A stretch of DNA of 64,000 nt. Origin: Cyanoderma ruficeps. Its lineage: Eukaryota > Chordata > Aves > Passeriformes > Timaliidae. The notes beneath the pieces were generated by a model. The model was given only the letters and a program-made list of their open reading frames with translations. It did no database searches and had not been told where the DNA came from. Position numbers and translations under genes: made by a program. This document shows positions 25,056 through 36,461 of this stretch, piece by piece. The DNA lies in contig VZDJ01006028.1 of assembly GCA_008694505.1 (NCBI GenBank), positions 2,199,438 to 2,263,437 on the forward strand. The letters run 5' to 3'. The stretch's first letter is position 1, and the number at the start of each line of letters is the position of its first letter.

Positions 25056-27640
25056 ACTTACATGTTTATATCTTTGAATATTGTTGATTCCAAACTATCA
25101 GGTCTTTAGGGTTTTTTACCTTAGCAATAGGGTTTTTTTCCCCACATAATTTCATATATTCAAACATAAAACTATGCTCACCAGACTGAAGAAAACTTAA
25201 CTTATTTAATGCCAACCATTCTCATGATTGGCACACAACTTTCGCTTTCTTAATTAAGTATTCTTATCTATGCCCAATACTTTTCTTGCCTTCCCTCTCT
25301 TTTCTCCAGGTCCCATAGGAGAGGGCAGTCAGTGAGAAACTGTGTGGGTGCTATTCAGGATCAAGGCACTACAGCTACAGAATACCACATTTGAGAAAGA
25401 AAATAACAAAAAAATTGGGCATTGCTGTGCATGACATGACATATTTATCATGTTTTATTTGTTTATTTTTTTAATTAAAGGAATTCTGCAACTGCTGAAT
25501 ACAATCAGAAGAAAAATTGCTAGTGTTCATTTGTCAATGAAGCAGAAAACATTGGTCTTCTTTTCAAATCTGCATCTTAGTATACAGCTTTAGAAAAAGA
25601 AAAAAAATTACTGTGAAAAAAACCTAGTCACATTAATAGAGTAAGAACATATTCATTTCAGCAAAAATCATTCTCAGGAAGTGAAGTAAAACAATTGAAG
25701 TGTTCTAAGAAGGTCAGCTGCCCAAATTACTTAATCCTACCTGAGATGAGAGTTTAAGTTTATACATCAGTGTAGTCCTTTTGAGTCCAATATTTGCTGG
25801 GTTTGAGCATATACTGTGTTATTCATGATGCACATAATAACTCTTGACCTCACTTGCTCTTCACTCCATTACTAGTTTTCCCAAAAAATCACAAGAGCTT
25901 TTTCCAATGACACACGTATTTCTGAAAATACACTATTTTACAGAGCAGAATTCAGTTAATGGTGAGCAGATGAAAATCAAGGTATGTTTAACTACAGAAA
26001 TGCAACAAGAAATTGCTTGGTTTTCTCTGTTCTAACAACTCATACACATTTCCTTGTTCAATCTGGGGGAAAAAAAACCTAAGTTATGATATTTAGTAAG
26101 ATAGTTTTGTATTTCAGGGAATTTCATTGGTATTACAGAGTTAATATTTTCTTTGCCAAAGAAAATATACTTCAGGCATAAATCATATCATAAAAAGAGA
26201 ATGTCACTAAGAAAGAGTACTATTTCATATTTAAAATAAAAAAGTCCTTAAGGAAGGGCTGCTTTGTTCATAGGGAATAATACACTGTGTCTCACGTCAG
26301 GATCACTTAGTATTGCAGGCTGAAAGTCTCCACTGTGTTCTTCATCATAAGCCAGTGCATGATCAATACCCTCTTACTGAAACATGGAGTATTGCTGCAA
26401 TCTATTCCAACTGGCATCTTGCAGCACTTTCTTGACAACCTAAGGCTCTTTTCATCACATTGTCACTGTAATTATATTTTTATTTTTATAACATTATCAA
26501 ATGACATTTTCAAGTTTATATGCACCATATATACGCTTATAGTTTGACTGTATAATCAATTTATTTGTCTCATTCCTTATTACAGAATTTTCATAGTCTC
26601 AGTGTCATGCATTCATATTTTGGATACTTGGGGAAGCTGGGAAAGTATAGAGCGATTTGCTTGTCTGTAAATACTGAGTCAGAAGGTGCTTAGATTAAAA
26701 TATTAGGATTTGGTTCTACCAATGCTTGTAGAGAGAATGTTTTAGAAAAGTAACTGAATAGTATGATAATTGTTCAAGAACCGTACAATAAGATTTTCAA
26801 GGTAGGATATGTTTCAAAGATTCAAGAAAAATCAAAATAAAATCTTCCACATTCTGCAGTTGATATGGAACATGAAGCACAATGACATGATCCTTCCCAC
26901 TCCAAAAATCCCATCAAATTTCTCAAGAATTATTTGACTGCCAATAACCAAATTGAATACAGCTGCCCTTTCATCTTCATTGCACTGGAAAGTTCAACTT
27001 CAGACTTCAGTGTACTTAAACAGAAAATTAGCTTTTTTGACAATGTTCTAGTCTTCTATTAACAAATTTGAATTTCCTCTTGAGGACAAAAAAATTATGG
27101 GTTTATTGGCAAAAAGTCTTCTCTTACATCAAAGAAATTAGCACCCTGAAAAGAGCTTCTCTCAAATATTTCTCTTCTAAATGTTCTATATAAGCAGTTA
27201 AGACATCATGGAAGTTATCATGGGGGGTACGCATAAGTCAAAGAACAGGTTTCTTCAGTCCCACATTACTAAGCTGAATATGAACTAACTTAGGGGCCTG
27301 TAAGGTTTTTCAACATGCAGAAAGTCAGGGTATATGATCCTCAATTTCTTATGGTCTTGACTCCTCTAATGAATAACACTGCACAAAGGTCTGATATTTT
27401 CAGATGACTGTCAGTTTGGGCAGGTGTGTGCGCCATTTTACAATCAATCTATGTATACCCTAGTTCTTTGCCCAGCAGTAACAAACCCTTACTATTTATT
27501 ACACACTAATAAAGCAAGTGATGATGAGCACTAAGTGCACACAGGCTTTTTTTCTGTTAGGTTGTTCTGATGTGTTTCCATTGCCATTTCAGAGACTTCT
27601 GATTTCAGATTTTCAGTTTAGTTCTACCCTTTCACCATCT
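25056..27640. other. AT-rich stretch without recognisable gene
   Basis: No gene seen. At about 25310-25365 a run containing GGAGAGGGCAGTCAGTGAGA is faintly like the 3' end of ERVL-type LTRs, but too short and diverged to call. Confidence 0.5.
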
Positions 27641-27868
27641 TGTGGTTTAACCTCATGCAGAAGCTATGCCCCACCCAGGCACTTGCTCTCTCCCCCAGGT
27701 GGGATGGGCGAGAGAATCAGAAGAATAGAAGTAGAAAAAAATTCATGGGTCAAGATAAATACAGTTAAACAGGTAGAGCGAAAGCCATGCATGCAAGCAA
27801 AGCAAAACAAGGAATTCATCCACTGCTTCCCATGAGCAGGCAGGTGTTCAGCTATGCCTGGGATAGCA

Positions 27869-28417
27869 GGGCCCTGCGGGGGCTCGGTTCTGGTTTCCAG
27901 CTAGCTCTTGTACTGAACTCGCATTTAAGGGCACAGCTCAGTACCTTTCCCATCTTGTGGGTCTTGGCCTCAGGCAGAAGCATGGCGATGGCGAGGAAGA
28001 AAGGGGGACTTCACGTGAGTTCAACAGGGTTTTTATTTTACCCAGAGGGTGGCCCACGTAGAAGTGAGTTTTTTTCTCTCTGGGTCTCAGTTTAAGTACA
28101 GGGGGTGTGGACATGGCAGAAGACAATCTAGAACCAATCCCAGACAGAGGGGGAGTTACCCAGAACAAGAGGACAATCAGTAGAACAATCCCATACATAA
28201 AAAAGGGAGGGGAAGGCAGGGACTCTGCCAATCACACAGCCCCCCCACTAGAACTTTCTAGTCATCTGGGCAGGGTTGCAGGGTGATGGACAGGACCCAG
28301 AACTAAGGAAAAACCAAAAGGGATTTTAGCTTGGGGGTACAGGAACAAACCATTATAAAACAAATAAAAGAAGCATGCAGAAATTTGGTAAAGCCAAAAT
28401 GCACCAAAACAGGGCCC
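27869..28417 (-). mobile_element. ERVK-like solo LTR with perfect 6-bp target duplication
   Basis: A 537-bp LTR (27875-28411) inserted into an older LTR. Flanks are identical: GGGCCC at 27869-27874 and 28412-28417. On the reverse strand it starts TGTTTTGGTGC and ends CCCCCGCA, with a polyadenylation signal AATAAA (complement of 28032-28037). A 6-bp duplication is typical of class II (ERVK-like) avian retroviruses. Removing the element and one GGGCCC rejoins the host LTR in register (GGATAGCAGGGCCCCATCAC), which confirms the borders. The exact duplication suggests it is younger than its host. No internal retroviral part remains. Confidence 0.92.
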
Positions 28418-28528
28418 CATCACACATAATGGTGACTTGGGAAGATAAATAGCATCAATGTTGCTCCCTTCCTTCTACTTCCCAGGGTTTTATATGCTGA
28501 GCCACATGAGCTATATGATGCCACATGG

Positions 28529-28924
28529 TCTGGGTATGGGGTCCTATACTTGGGTCACCACAACCCCATCCACCTTTACAGGCCTGGGACAGAGTGGCTG
28601 GAAAGTTGCTCTGCAGAAAAGGATCTGAGGGTTCTGATCAACAGCAGCTGAACATGAGCCAGCTGTGCCCAGGTGGCCAAAAAAGCCAATGGCATTCTGG
28701 CCTCTGTCAGAAATATAGCAGGACAGGGGAAGTGATTGTGCCTCTCTACTTGGCACTGGTGAGGCTGCATCTCAAATCCTTAGTTTAGTTTTGGGCCCTT
28801 CACTACAAGGAAGACACGGTGGCACTGAAAAGGTCAGCTTTTGCCTTCCAAATAAGGGCAATAGAGTTGGACTTCATAATCTTAGAGGTCTTTTCCAGCT
28901 TTATTGTGTCTGTGATTCTATGAT
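28529..28924 (+). mobile_element. CR1 LINE 3' part inserted in an LTR
   Basis: Forward CR1, about 396 bp. It starts in the post-RT part of ORF2 (GGGTCACCACAACCCCAT, then GAACATGAGCCAGCTGTG, GGTGGCCAAAAAAGCCAATG, GGGCCCTTCACTACAAG), skips several hundred bases of the usual sequence near 28825, and resumes at GTTGGACTTCATAATCTTAG to end GATTCTATGA. The gap is an internal deletion. It interrupts the reverse LTR between CCACATGGT and the CCATTGGTCC block. Confidence 0.88.
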
Positions 28925-29168
28925 AAGCCATTGGTCCACTGGGGTCATCTGTCCCAGCTGTGTACTCTCCCCACCTCTTGTGCACCCCCAGCCTCCTCAC
29001 TGGTGGTGTGGCTTGAGATGCAGGAAAGGCCTTGACTGTGTATGAGCACTGCCCAGAAACAATGAAAACTTTCTGTATTATCAACACTGTTTTCAGCACA
29101 TATCCAAAAAAACAGCCCCAGGTCCACCTAGTACATAGCAGATTAAGTTTTGACAAACCCAGAACACA

Positions 29169-31386
29169 CTCATAACACTGTTTCCTGCTATTGCCCAGGT
29201 TTACTCTGAGGGCTTTTACAGTGATCAATAAAGGAGCTGGAAAGAGTATAAAGCAAATGAGACAAAACTATTTTTCCTTTAATCTTTGTTCTACAGCATA
29301 TCAATTATTCCACAGAACGATAGGCTTATTGTATTTGAATTATTAGTTGAATAAAGCATCTAGATCCTAAATCCAAATCCATCTAAATCCTATTGTCAGG
29401 TATGACTTGGGTTAGATTTACAAAGATAACTGGGTTCCTAACAGTGAACAGCAGAAGCTACAAAAAGTTAACAGCTGAGATTCAAGAAGTGACAATCAAG
29501 AAGTGGAATAAGTGTGGTAGGAAGATGAGAAAATTATTATAACATAAAAATAATAGTAAAGAGACATCTACTTCAGAGATTTAATTGGATGTACTGATTC
29601 TCTGCTTATATAGCACAAAGGCTATATAGCACATCAAAGGTTGTATAGCAAACCCAAGGGTTATATAGCACAGCAGCTGCCTTGAATTTCTAAAAGTAAG
29701 CAAATTAAAAAAGAAAAAAATAAAACCAAAGCAGGCATACTCAGCAAAAATTCTAACTATAGCTCAATTGGAAGTCACCCTTAATGAAATTGCAATGCCA
29801 AGTATATTTTACATCTCAAGAAACACCTGGAAAGCATGTCTTTGCTTCTATTATTGGGAGTAAATTCTTTCTGTCTGCTTTCACTTAACTCTCTCCAGAG
29901 AGTTATAAAGTTTTGACAGCAACTGTCTGAGTAGTAGAACGGCAAAACAAAATGCAGTTGTCATTTTGGACACCAACAATAGGAAGCTCAACTTTTTTTT
30001 TCATGAACCACTGTTCTTGCAGTCAGACTCTGCTGTCAGATATGAAAATGACATTTTATGTGATGGCAACATTAAGCTCAAAAAGGAAAGTGAACGAAAA
30101 TTTACCAAGAAATAAAATATATGAAAAGTCAGCACAATAAAAATCATTACAGGATGCAACAGAAGAATTATAATAATCCTGCTATTCACATTTCCACCAG
30201 AGATGCATCATATTTTGGCACAAGAGAAGAATGAATGTACTTGAACTTGTACTTCAAGTATTATGTTAGGAAAAAAAGCAGTAATAAAACTTGATGCAGA
30301 TACTGTACATATTGTTAGATAAGATAGTATTTCCTCTCACAAAGTCTATGAAATTTTTAAAATATATTTTGTAATATCTTGTATTAGATTGTTATCTGAA
30401 CAGAAATGCCGTTAATATGAATATGAAAAGAATTTATTTTAGTCAGAAAAAGAAAACCGGCAAAAAATACACTGCAATTATTACAATGATTTTCCAATAC
30501 TTGAAATATTTTATTTCATTTTTGTCATCCTTCTTAACTATATATAGCAGAAAATATGAGATTTCAAGACTGATTATAAGATTAAAAACATGAAAAGATT
30601 TATCTGTGGGAAAAAAAGAACCTGGAAAAACAAGATTAATTTGAAAATTACAGACTGAAATAAAAATACTTTAAAAAATGTTGAATATTGCAATTTAAAG
30701 GACCACACGTTCTCCTTATACCTTCTAAAAGGACAACCCAAAAGGTATTTCATGGAATTAATAGCTGAATTTTAGACCTAACTGTTTCAAGATATATCTG
30801 AGATAAAGAACTTCTGATGTCTCAAAAAAAAGGCACATTTTAAATTTATGGAAGTTATTTTTGTAGTAGTACAGATAGAAGTGACTAAATCAAACACTGG
30901 TAGTATATATTATTATTTTATATTATGTAGTGTATTGTGTTATAAGATAATTCTGACCAAAATGGAGTAGAGGGGAAATTGTATTCCTTGCCTAATGATG
31001 CATTTCATGTTTTTTAAATACTGTTGCATGCTAATCAGGCACAAGTAAATACTTTCATTTCAAGACTGGTTGAAAGGTTTCTTTTTTGGTTGTGATTAAG
31101 AGGGAAGTGGCAGGTGAATCAAAGGCAGCCATCAGTATGGTCAGTAGAAGGTAGACCACAGAGTCTAAGAAAGACAGTTTGCAGCAACTTTCAGCACGGT
31201 GACGGAGGCAGTGGCCCTAAGCTGGGTTCTAGTCACTCTGCTCCTCCACTGTATTGGCCTTGCTATAAATGCCAGCCTAGGGAACACTTCAGAAACATTT
31301 CACTAGGCTTATGCGATTATGAAAAAGTTCAAATTTTCTCATTAAAAGAACCCGTAAGTTCATAAAAATAATTATAAAATAGTTCT
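29169..31386. other. AT-rich stretch without recognisable gene
   Basis: No gene found. It holds the four-unit tandem repeat at 29604-29676. The rest is unique-looking. Confidence 0.6.
29604..29676. repeat. Four-unit tandem repeat, about 19 bp
   Basis: Units start at 29604, 29621, 29640 and 29659. Each holds a TATATAGCA or TGTATAGCA core followed by an A-rich spacer ending AAAG, AAG or CAG (for example GCTTATATAGCACAAAG). Units differ by a few substitutions and by 2-bp length changes. Confidence 0.85.
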
Positions 31387-31901
31387 AACAACTGTTGTGG
31401 TGCACCCCCACAACTGAGTGGGTGTTTCCATTTTAGGAAAAGCATTTCAGTTTCACCCCTGACTTTTAAGGAAGACACACCAGTACCTTCTGTGCTTCCC
31501 TCACTGTAACAGGCCGAGTGCCAGCACAGAGGAACCTCTTGGACCTTTTAGCTGCTCCTCAAAACCTGTAGCTGTTTCTATAGGGAAGCTTGCAAAAAAA
31601 CCCCTCTTAAACACTTTAGTACATAAGAAAGAGCACGAGGCTCCTCAGGACTTTTCGGTGTGTCTTAGCAGGTGCAAGAGGCTTCTCTGCACTGTGCATG
31701 ACTTTTGTTCTTTTGTTTTGTGTAATTTGTTATTATTCTCTTTTATTAAAACCTTTTTGTTTTTTCAAAGCACACTCGATCAGCCGCCTCACTAATTATT
31801 AGTATGCCATCTCTGAGAAGTTGCTGGTCATCCCTCAGGGCTTGATTCACCTTCATGGGGCTCAAAACACTCTGGCCTCGTGCAGAATTGTATCAAACAA
31901 C
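31387..31901 (+). mobile_element. ERVK-like solo LTR with perfect 6-bp target duplication
   Basis: Forward LTR of 503 bp (31393-31895), flanked by AACAAC at 31387-31392 and 31896-31901. It starts TGTTGTGGTGCACCCCC and ends CAGAATTGTATCA. A polyadenylation signal ATTAAA lies at 31745-31750, followed by a T-rich stretch, as expected near the R/U5 border. The 6-bp duplication suggests a class II element. Its sequence is not obviously the same family as the LTR at 27875. No internal region is present on either side. Confidence 0.88.
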
Positions 31902-33317
31902 TTCCAGAGAAATCTTTCATGTTTTTAGAGACTGTTTAGGCATAAGACATACAGATCAGATAAACAGATTATGTATTTAAATTTTCAACTCAAATCTTTT
32001 TTTGTCATAGAGAATCTAAGAAAACACTTATTTCAACAGAAAATTATTGCACTTGCTTTCTGTGGTTATATCACTTCTTTATTCCAAATAATTTTTTTTC
32101 ATGACAAGAATCAAGATACTGGGATATATGTAGCATTATTTTGCTGTTCTATAGCAAATGTGTGTGTCATGCCACACCACTTGCATTCTAAGTTAGATAC
32201 TACTGGCAGTTGTACAAGATACAAAGGTTGGGGTTTTCTGCACCTGGCAGAGGAGAAAAGTAGACGATGCTGTTATGTAAGATTTTATCTTTATTGAGTT
32301 CAATCTCAACGAGAGAAACAAAACATCTTAACTCAATACCACTCTCCTGAGTTTTTTTTCCAAGTATCTGTCTTGTGGGAGCAAGCAACTATCATTTCTG
32401 GGTTGATCCTCCTCAAGAAAAAAAGATGGGTGAGATTTATACACTTATTGAGAGAATTCATTTTGTTTCAAAAATTTTGACATGCCTCCAAAAATCAATC
32501 TCAATAAATTTCAAGGAACATGGAGATAGAGATTGTTTGTCTGTGATCAATTTTTATGTGACAAAGTAATGAAATGGTGAGAAATTAATTTCTTTAGTAA
32601 CACAAATCATTCTGAGAAAGAGATAGATGTTCTAGATATTCTGGGTCTGTATGAAATTGCATTATTTGTTCAGTGAAAAACAAAATGGTCACAATTATAA
32701 CGTTTTTGTCTAGCCTTGAAATATACATGCTTGGTTTTTCCTTATTCGTTTTTACACGTGGTCTTTTCCCAAGGTTTGCCAATTTTTAAAGTTGTTTCGC
32801 AGTATTCAAATCATCACGCTGTGTGTCTCAGTTACGTCAATATGTAAAAAGGAAAGATTGAAGAGATTGCATTGTCTTTCCCTTGATGGTGTTTTTATTT
32901 CTGTATACTTCACCATATTCTACATTTCACCAGTTTTGGATCAGAACAGATATAAACTTATAAATCATGGAGCTTAAGGGATAGTCACAATACAATCCAT
33001 TGATATTCAGAAAGTACTATGAGAAAGAAGAAAAGTGAGTTGATGAATTAATTTGATAATTTTTGTGATCTTACTTTGGTTCTTGAAATCACAGAGTTAT
33101 TAATGCTAGATACCTGCTGGCCATCTCTTTTCATCTATTATTTCTCTGAAATGGAAACTTCAATAATTTTGTCTTTAAATTGCAGGGTTTTTTGTTTTGT
33201 GTTTTTTTNTTTTTTGTTTTTTGGGGTTTTTTTTGGTATTGTTAAAACTGCATAATCTAGAAAAAAAGAAATAGTAAGCCTTATCCTAGCAAGATGTCTT
33301 CCAAATAAGTCAATTTA

Positions 33318-33423
33318 ATTTTGTCCTAGGATGAAATATGGTTTTGGGTTAATTTGTTAGTGTGTGTTGAATTCATTTTGTCCTAGGATGCAATATGGTT
33401 TTGGTTAATTTATGAGTGTGATG
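33318..33423. repeat. 57-bp tandem duplication
   Basis: ATTTTGTCCTAGGATG starts at 33318 and again at 33375. Both copies continue with AATATGGTTTTGG and a GTTAATTT block. They differ by one A/C substitution, a one-base G deletion and changes after TTAATTT. Confidence 0.9.
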
Positions 33424-34072
33424 CTTTTTTAAATTAACTGACTTAGATTCAGTTTGTTTTAGTCTGGCTAGCTGAATCCCATTCTGAGGTGGGTAGAGAT
33501 AAATATTTTTAGCTAAATTCTGTGAAAATAAATATGCAAACAAATTAAAATCGGGTACTAAACGCAAATTTTATGGATTACTCACTTCAAATCTTCCTCC
33601 TTAAAGAGAAATTTTGCAAAAAATTACTATAAATTGTGGACAATAATTTCAGATTAAGTTGGTTTTTTTTGGTTTTTTTTTTTTTTTTTTGAAACTAAAT
33701 GGTGNTGTTTTGTTTTTACGAAAGTTAACAAAAGCATTTACTGTAGAACACCACTAAGGTTAAAAGGAGACACAACTCACTGCTCCCATGAACACATCTC
33801 TAACATGTTTTAGTCTTTTTTTTAAAGTATTCTAGACCCTTAGTAGTGTTCTATGTCATGCTGGATGCAGAAGTTTCAATTATATCACCATGTAATATTC
33901 AATACCAGCCTGTGAATTGCTGGGGTTTTTCCAGACTGCTATACACTCTCCTTGTCTCATAATACAACTGGTGGCATTTGAGATATTTATTTCAGAAAGA
34001 TTTAGAATTTGCCATTTTTCTCTGAGGGGACGGAAGATGTTCACCTTTACCTATTAAACCCTGTAATGTATA

Positions 34073-34116
34073 TTGTATATATGATATATACAATTGGTGT
34101 ACATTGTACATACCAA
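34073..34116. repeat. Two adjacent small hairpins
   Basis: The first is TTGTATAT (34073-34080), a 5-base loop, then ATATACAA (34086-34093), a perfect 8-bp stem. Immediately after, TTGGT and ACCAA (34094-34098 and 34112-34116) enclose GTAC-ATT-GTAC (34099-34109). The stems share an AATTG junction. Confidence 0.75.
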
Positions 34117-34879
34117 TGAACTGTGTGCTCATTGACTCTATACTTTCACAAAATGTCTTGGGGCAATCTTGGTTTCATGAGTGCATCATCCCTTAAATGC
34201 CTTCATAGGAGACTATGTTAAATCTTTTACCGTTTTATGGCCACCCTACTTAAGTAACACCTATAGATTTTCAGAGAATCTTTAAAGGGACTATTCTTTT
34301 CTCTCTTCCATTCTCCTGTGTTGTAATTTGGTTTAGCTTCAGAGTTTGATACCACAGGATTTTTTTTCCTTTTTACAATGTAAAAATATAGCTTTGAAGG
34401 CATTGTCTTTGAAAAGACAAATTTATGATGCTTTGATCAGTGTTTCTTATTTTCCCAAGTTTATAGAAGTTGCCTAAACAATGCTAGAAAAATTAATGTT
34501 TCTCAGGGAATATAAATCATTGACTATTCAAATGCCTTTTTAGATTAGTAGAAAGGTACAGCATGGTTCATGTGGTTCATCTAACAGTATTTGCTAGTAG
34601 AGATATCATGAGTTTGTCCTAGAAACAAGAAATGAAGGCATGCCCTGCTTTTCAAGTGAGTGTTTAAGTTGGCCGTTTGGCATTGACCAAGTAATCTCCA
34701 TTATTAAAATGATGTTAAAAATGTTCCTGAGTGAAGTCTAGACAGAGCAATGTTTTAAAACAGAAATGGCCTTTTAAGCTTCTGAGGGGGAAAATGTGTT
34801 TGTGGGAATACAACATTTCTTTTCTTCCTGGAATTTCATACCTCTAAAAGAATGTGTTATGTAATTAAAGCCAAGGTTT

Positions 34880-34937
34880 ACAGAATCCCAGAGTTATGGA
34901 ACAGCTGAGGTTGGAAATGATCTTTAAAGATCATCGA
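34880..34937 (-). mobile_element. CR1 LINE tail fragment, reverse strand
   Basis: CAGAATCCCAGAGTTATGG, then GAGGTTGGAAATGATCTTTA and AAGATCAT, is the reverse complement of the last ~55 bp of a CR1. Nothing further upstream in the element is preserved. Confidence 0.8.
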
Positions 34938-35097
34938 AATGGAGGAAGGTAGCTCATAAAAAAGTAGACAGAAAATGCCAAGATACTTAATGCCTTCTTT
35001 TCTGGTAGAATTTGCCTTCATGACCAGGGATAAAAATTGGAGATTAGAACCTGATGGTAATAATGTGAAGTTCATGTGTTTGATCCCTCTGTCGGAC

Positions 35098-35160
35098 ATT
35101 CATTAAAGAGCTGGACACAATGGTCTTTGTGGGTATCTATTCTGTGGTTCTCTAATTCTG
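35098..35160 (+). mobile_element. CR1 LINE tail fragment, forward (probable)
   Basis: AGCTGGACACAATGGTCTTT followed by GTGGGTATCTATTCTGTGG and TTCTCTAATTCTG resembles a degraded CR1 3' end. It sits just before the larger forward CR1. Confidence 0.55.
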
Positions 35161-35164
35161 AAAA

Positions 35165-36461
35165 CTTACCCAGTGGAGGAGATTCAGGTTAGAGGAGGTT
35201 TAAGCATCTGAACACACACAAGTCCATGAGGTTTGATGGGATGTACGTTCCAGTTCCAAAGGGCCTGGCTGGTGTTGTTGTGGAGCCACTGTAAATTTTC
35301 TTCAAAATGTCATGGTGACTGGGGAAAGTTCCTGGAGACTAGAAGAAAGCAAATACCTGCCTACCTTCAGGAAAGGGAAGAAAAAGGATGTGAGGAACTA
35401 CAGGGCTCACCTCAATCCCTGGGAAAGTGATGCAGCAACTGATCCTGGAGACCGTTTCCAGACATGTCAAGGACAAGAAGGTCAGTGGAAGTAGTCAGCA
35501 TGGATTTATTAAAGGGATGTAATGCTGGACCAACCTGACATCCTTCTATGATGAGATCACTCATGTCACAGATGATGGTGAATTAAAGGTCTGGATTTTA
35601 ATAAGCCTTTTGACGCTGACTCCTATAACATACTCATCGACAAACTAAAAAAACACAGGCTAGATATAGGGACAATGAGGTGGATTGAAAGCTGACTGAA
35701 CAGCCAGGCCCAGAGGATTGTAATCAGTGGCACTAGAGGCCATTCACTACTGCAACAGTACCCCAGGGGTCAGAATTTGTGTCAATCTTGTTTAACATCC
35801 TGATTAATGGCCTTGACTGTGAACACAAAACTGTACCCTCAGCAAGGCTCCAGACAATACAAAAGTGGGAAAAGTGACTGATACACTAATTTTTTTTGTG
35901 CCATTCATAGCAACTTTAACAGTCAGAAGAAATGAGTGAAGGAAACCTCTCAAAGTTGAATTGAGGGAAATGTAAACTTCTGCTCCCAGGGAGGAATAGA
36001 CTAAAGTACAAGTATGCTCTGAGTGCTGACTGATAAAGCAGTTTTACTGAAACAACCTTAGGGAAACTGGTCAGCACCAAGTTGAACATGAGCCAGCAAT
36101 GTGTCTTAGAACAAGAGGTTAACAGTTTCCTGAGCTGCATCATGAAGAGAAAAAAAGGCTCAGTGGGCATTTCTCCATGATGTACCAAGCAATGTGAAGT
36201 AAAGAATGGAAGACTGTGCAGCCAGAATCATCATGGTGCCAAACAGTGAAAATACAGGAGGCAATGACTAGAAACTCACATGCAGGAATTTCTACTTAAC
36301 TTACCTACAGGTTAACCTCTCATCCAGGCTATCTATTCTTAGATTCAAAGCCTGAATGGACACAGCCCTGAGCTAGAGCCCTGCTCTAGCTGATCTGATT
36401 TAAATATGATGTTGAACCAGACGATCTCCACAGGTCAATTCCAATCTCAATTACTTTGTGA
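35165..36461 (+). mobile_element. CR1 LINE with decayed reverse transcriptase
   Basis: The longest CR1 copy here, about 1.3 kb, forward. It begins at the linker before the RT domain (AAGTCCATGAGGTTTGATGG) and passes through the RT blocks: AACTACAGGGCTCACC, GTCAGCATGGATTTATTAAA, a TTTTGACGCTGACTCC block, AGGTGGATTGAAAGC and CCCCAGGGGTCAGAA. The catalytic FADD box is replaced by Ala-Pro-Asp-Asn at 35847-35858, so the second aspartate is lost. Stops and frameshifts are frequent (for example TGA at about 35694). It ends near 36461 with a degraded tail. The family enzyme copies CR1 RNA into the genome; this copy cannot. Short frames such as 35233-35430 are pieces of the old ORF2. Confidence 0.9.

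Larger units (their letters stand above)
27641..29168 (-). mobile_element. Solo LTR split by two later insertions
   Basis: Reverse LTR of the same family as the forward one at 49484-50038. Its pieces are 27641-27874, 28418-28528 and 28925-29168, about 590 bp once the insertions and one copy of the target duplication are removed. The 3' end is near 27641 (plus strand TGTGGTTTAACC) and the 5' end near 29168. On the reverse strand the TATA box TATAAA is the complement of 28489-28494. The usual ATTAAA polyadenylation signal is degraded (plus strand CAGTTAAACAGG near 27763). A solo LTR at 27875-28411 and a CR1 at 28529-28924 interrupt it. No clear target duplication was seen around the whole element, which fits its age. 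Long frames (27518-27835 forward, 28803-29228 reverse) overlap it and are not genes. Confidence 0.85.
31902..34879. other. AT-rich stretch without recognisable gene
   Basis: No gene seen. Contents: a G/T-rich run with an unresolved base (33186-33240, N at 33209), a 57-bp tandem duplication (33318-33423), a poly-T tract (33661-33690) with an N at 33705, and two adjacent hairpins (34073-34116). Confidence 0.6.

Noticed and set aside
25310..25365. Possible LTR 3' end (GGAGAGGGCAGTCAG region)
   Set aside because: Too short and too diverged from the family tail to support.
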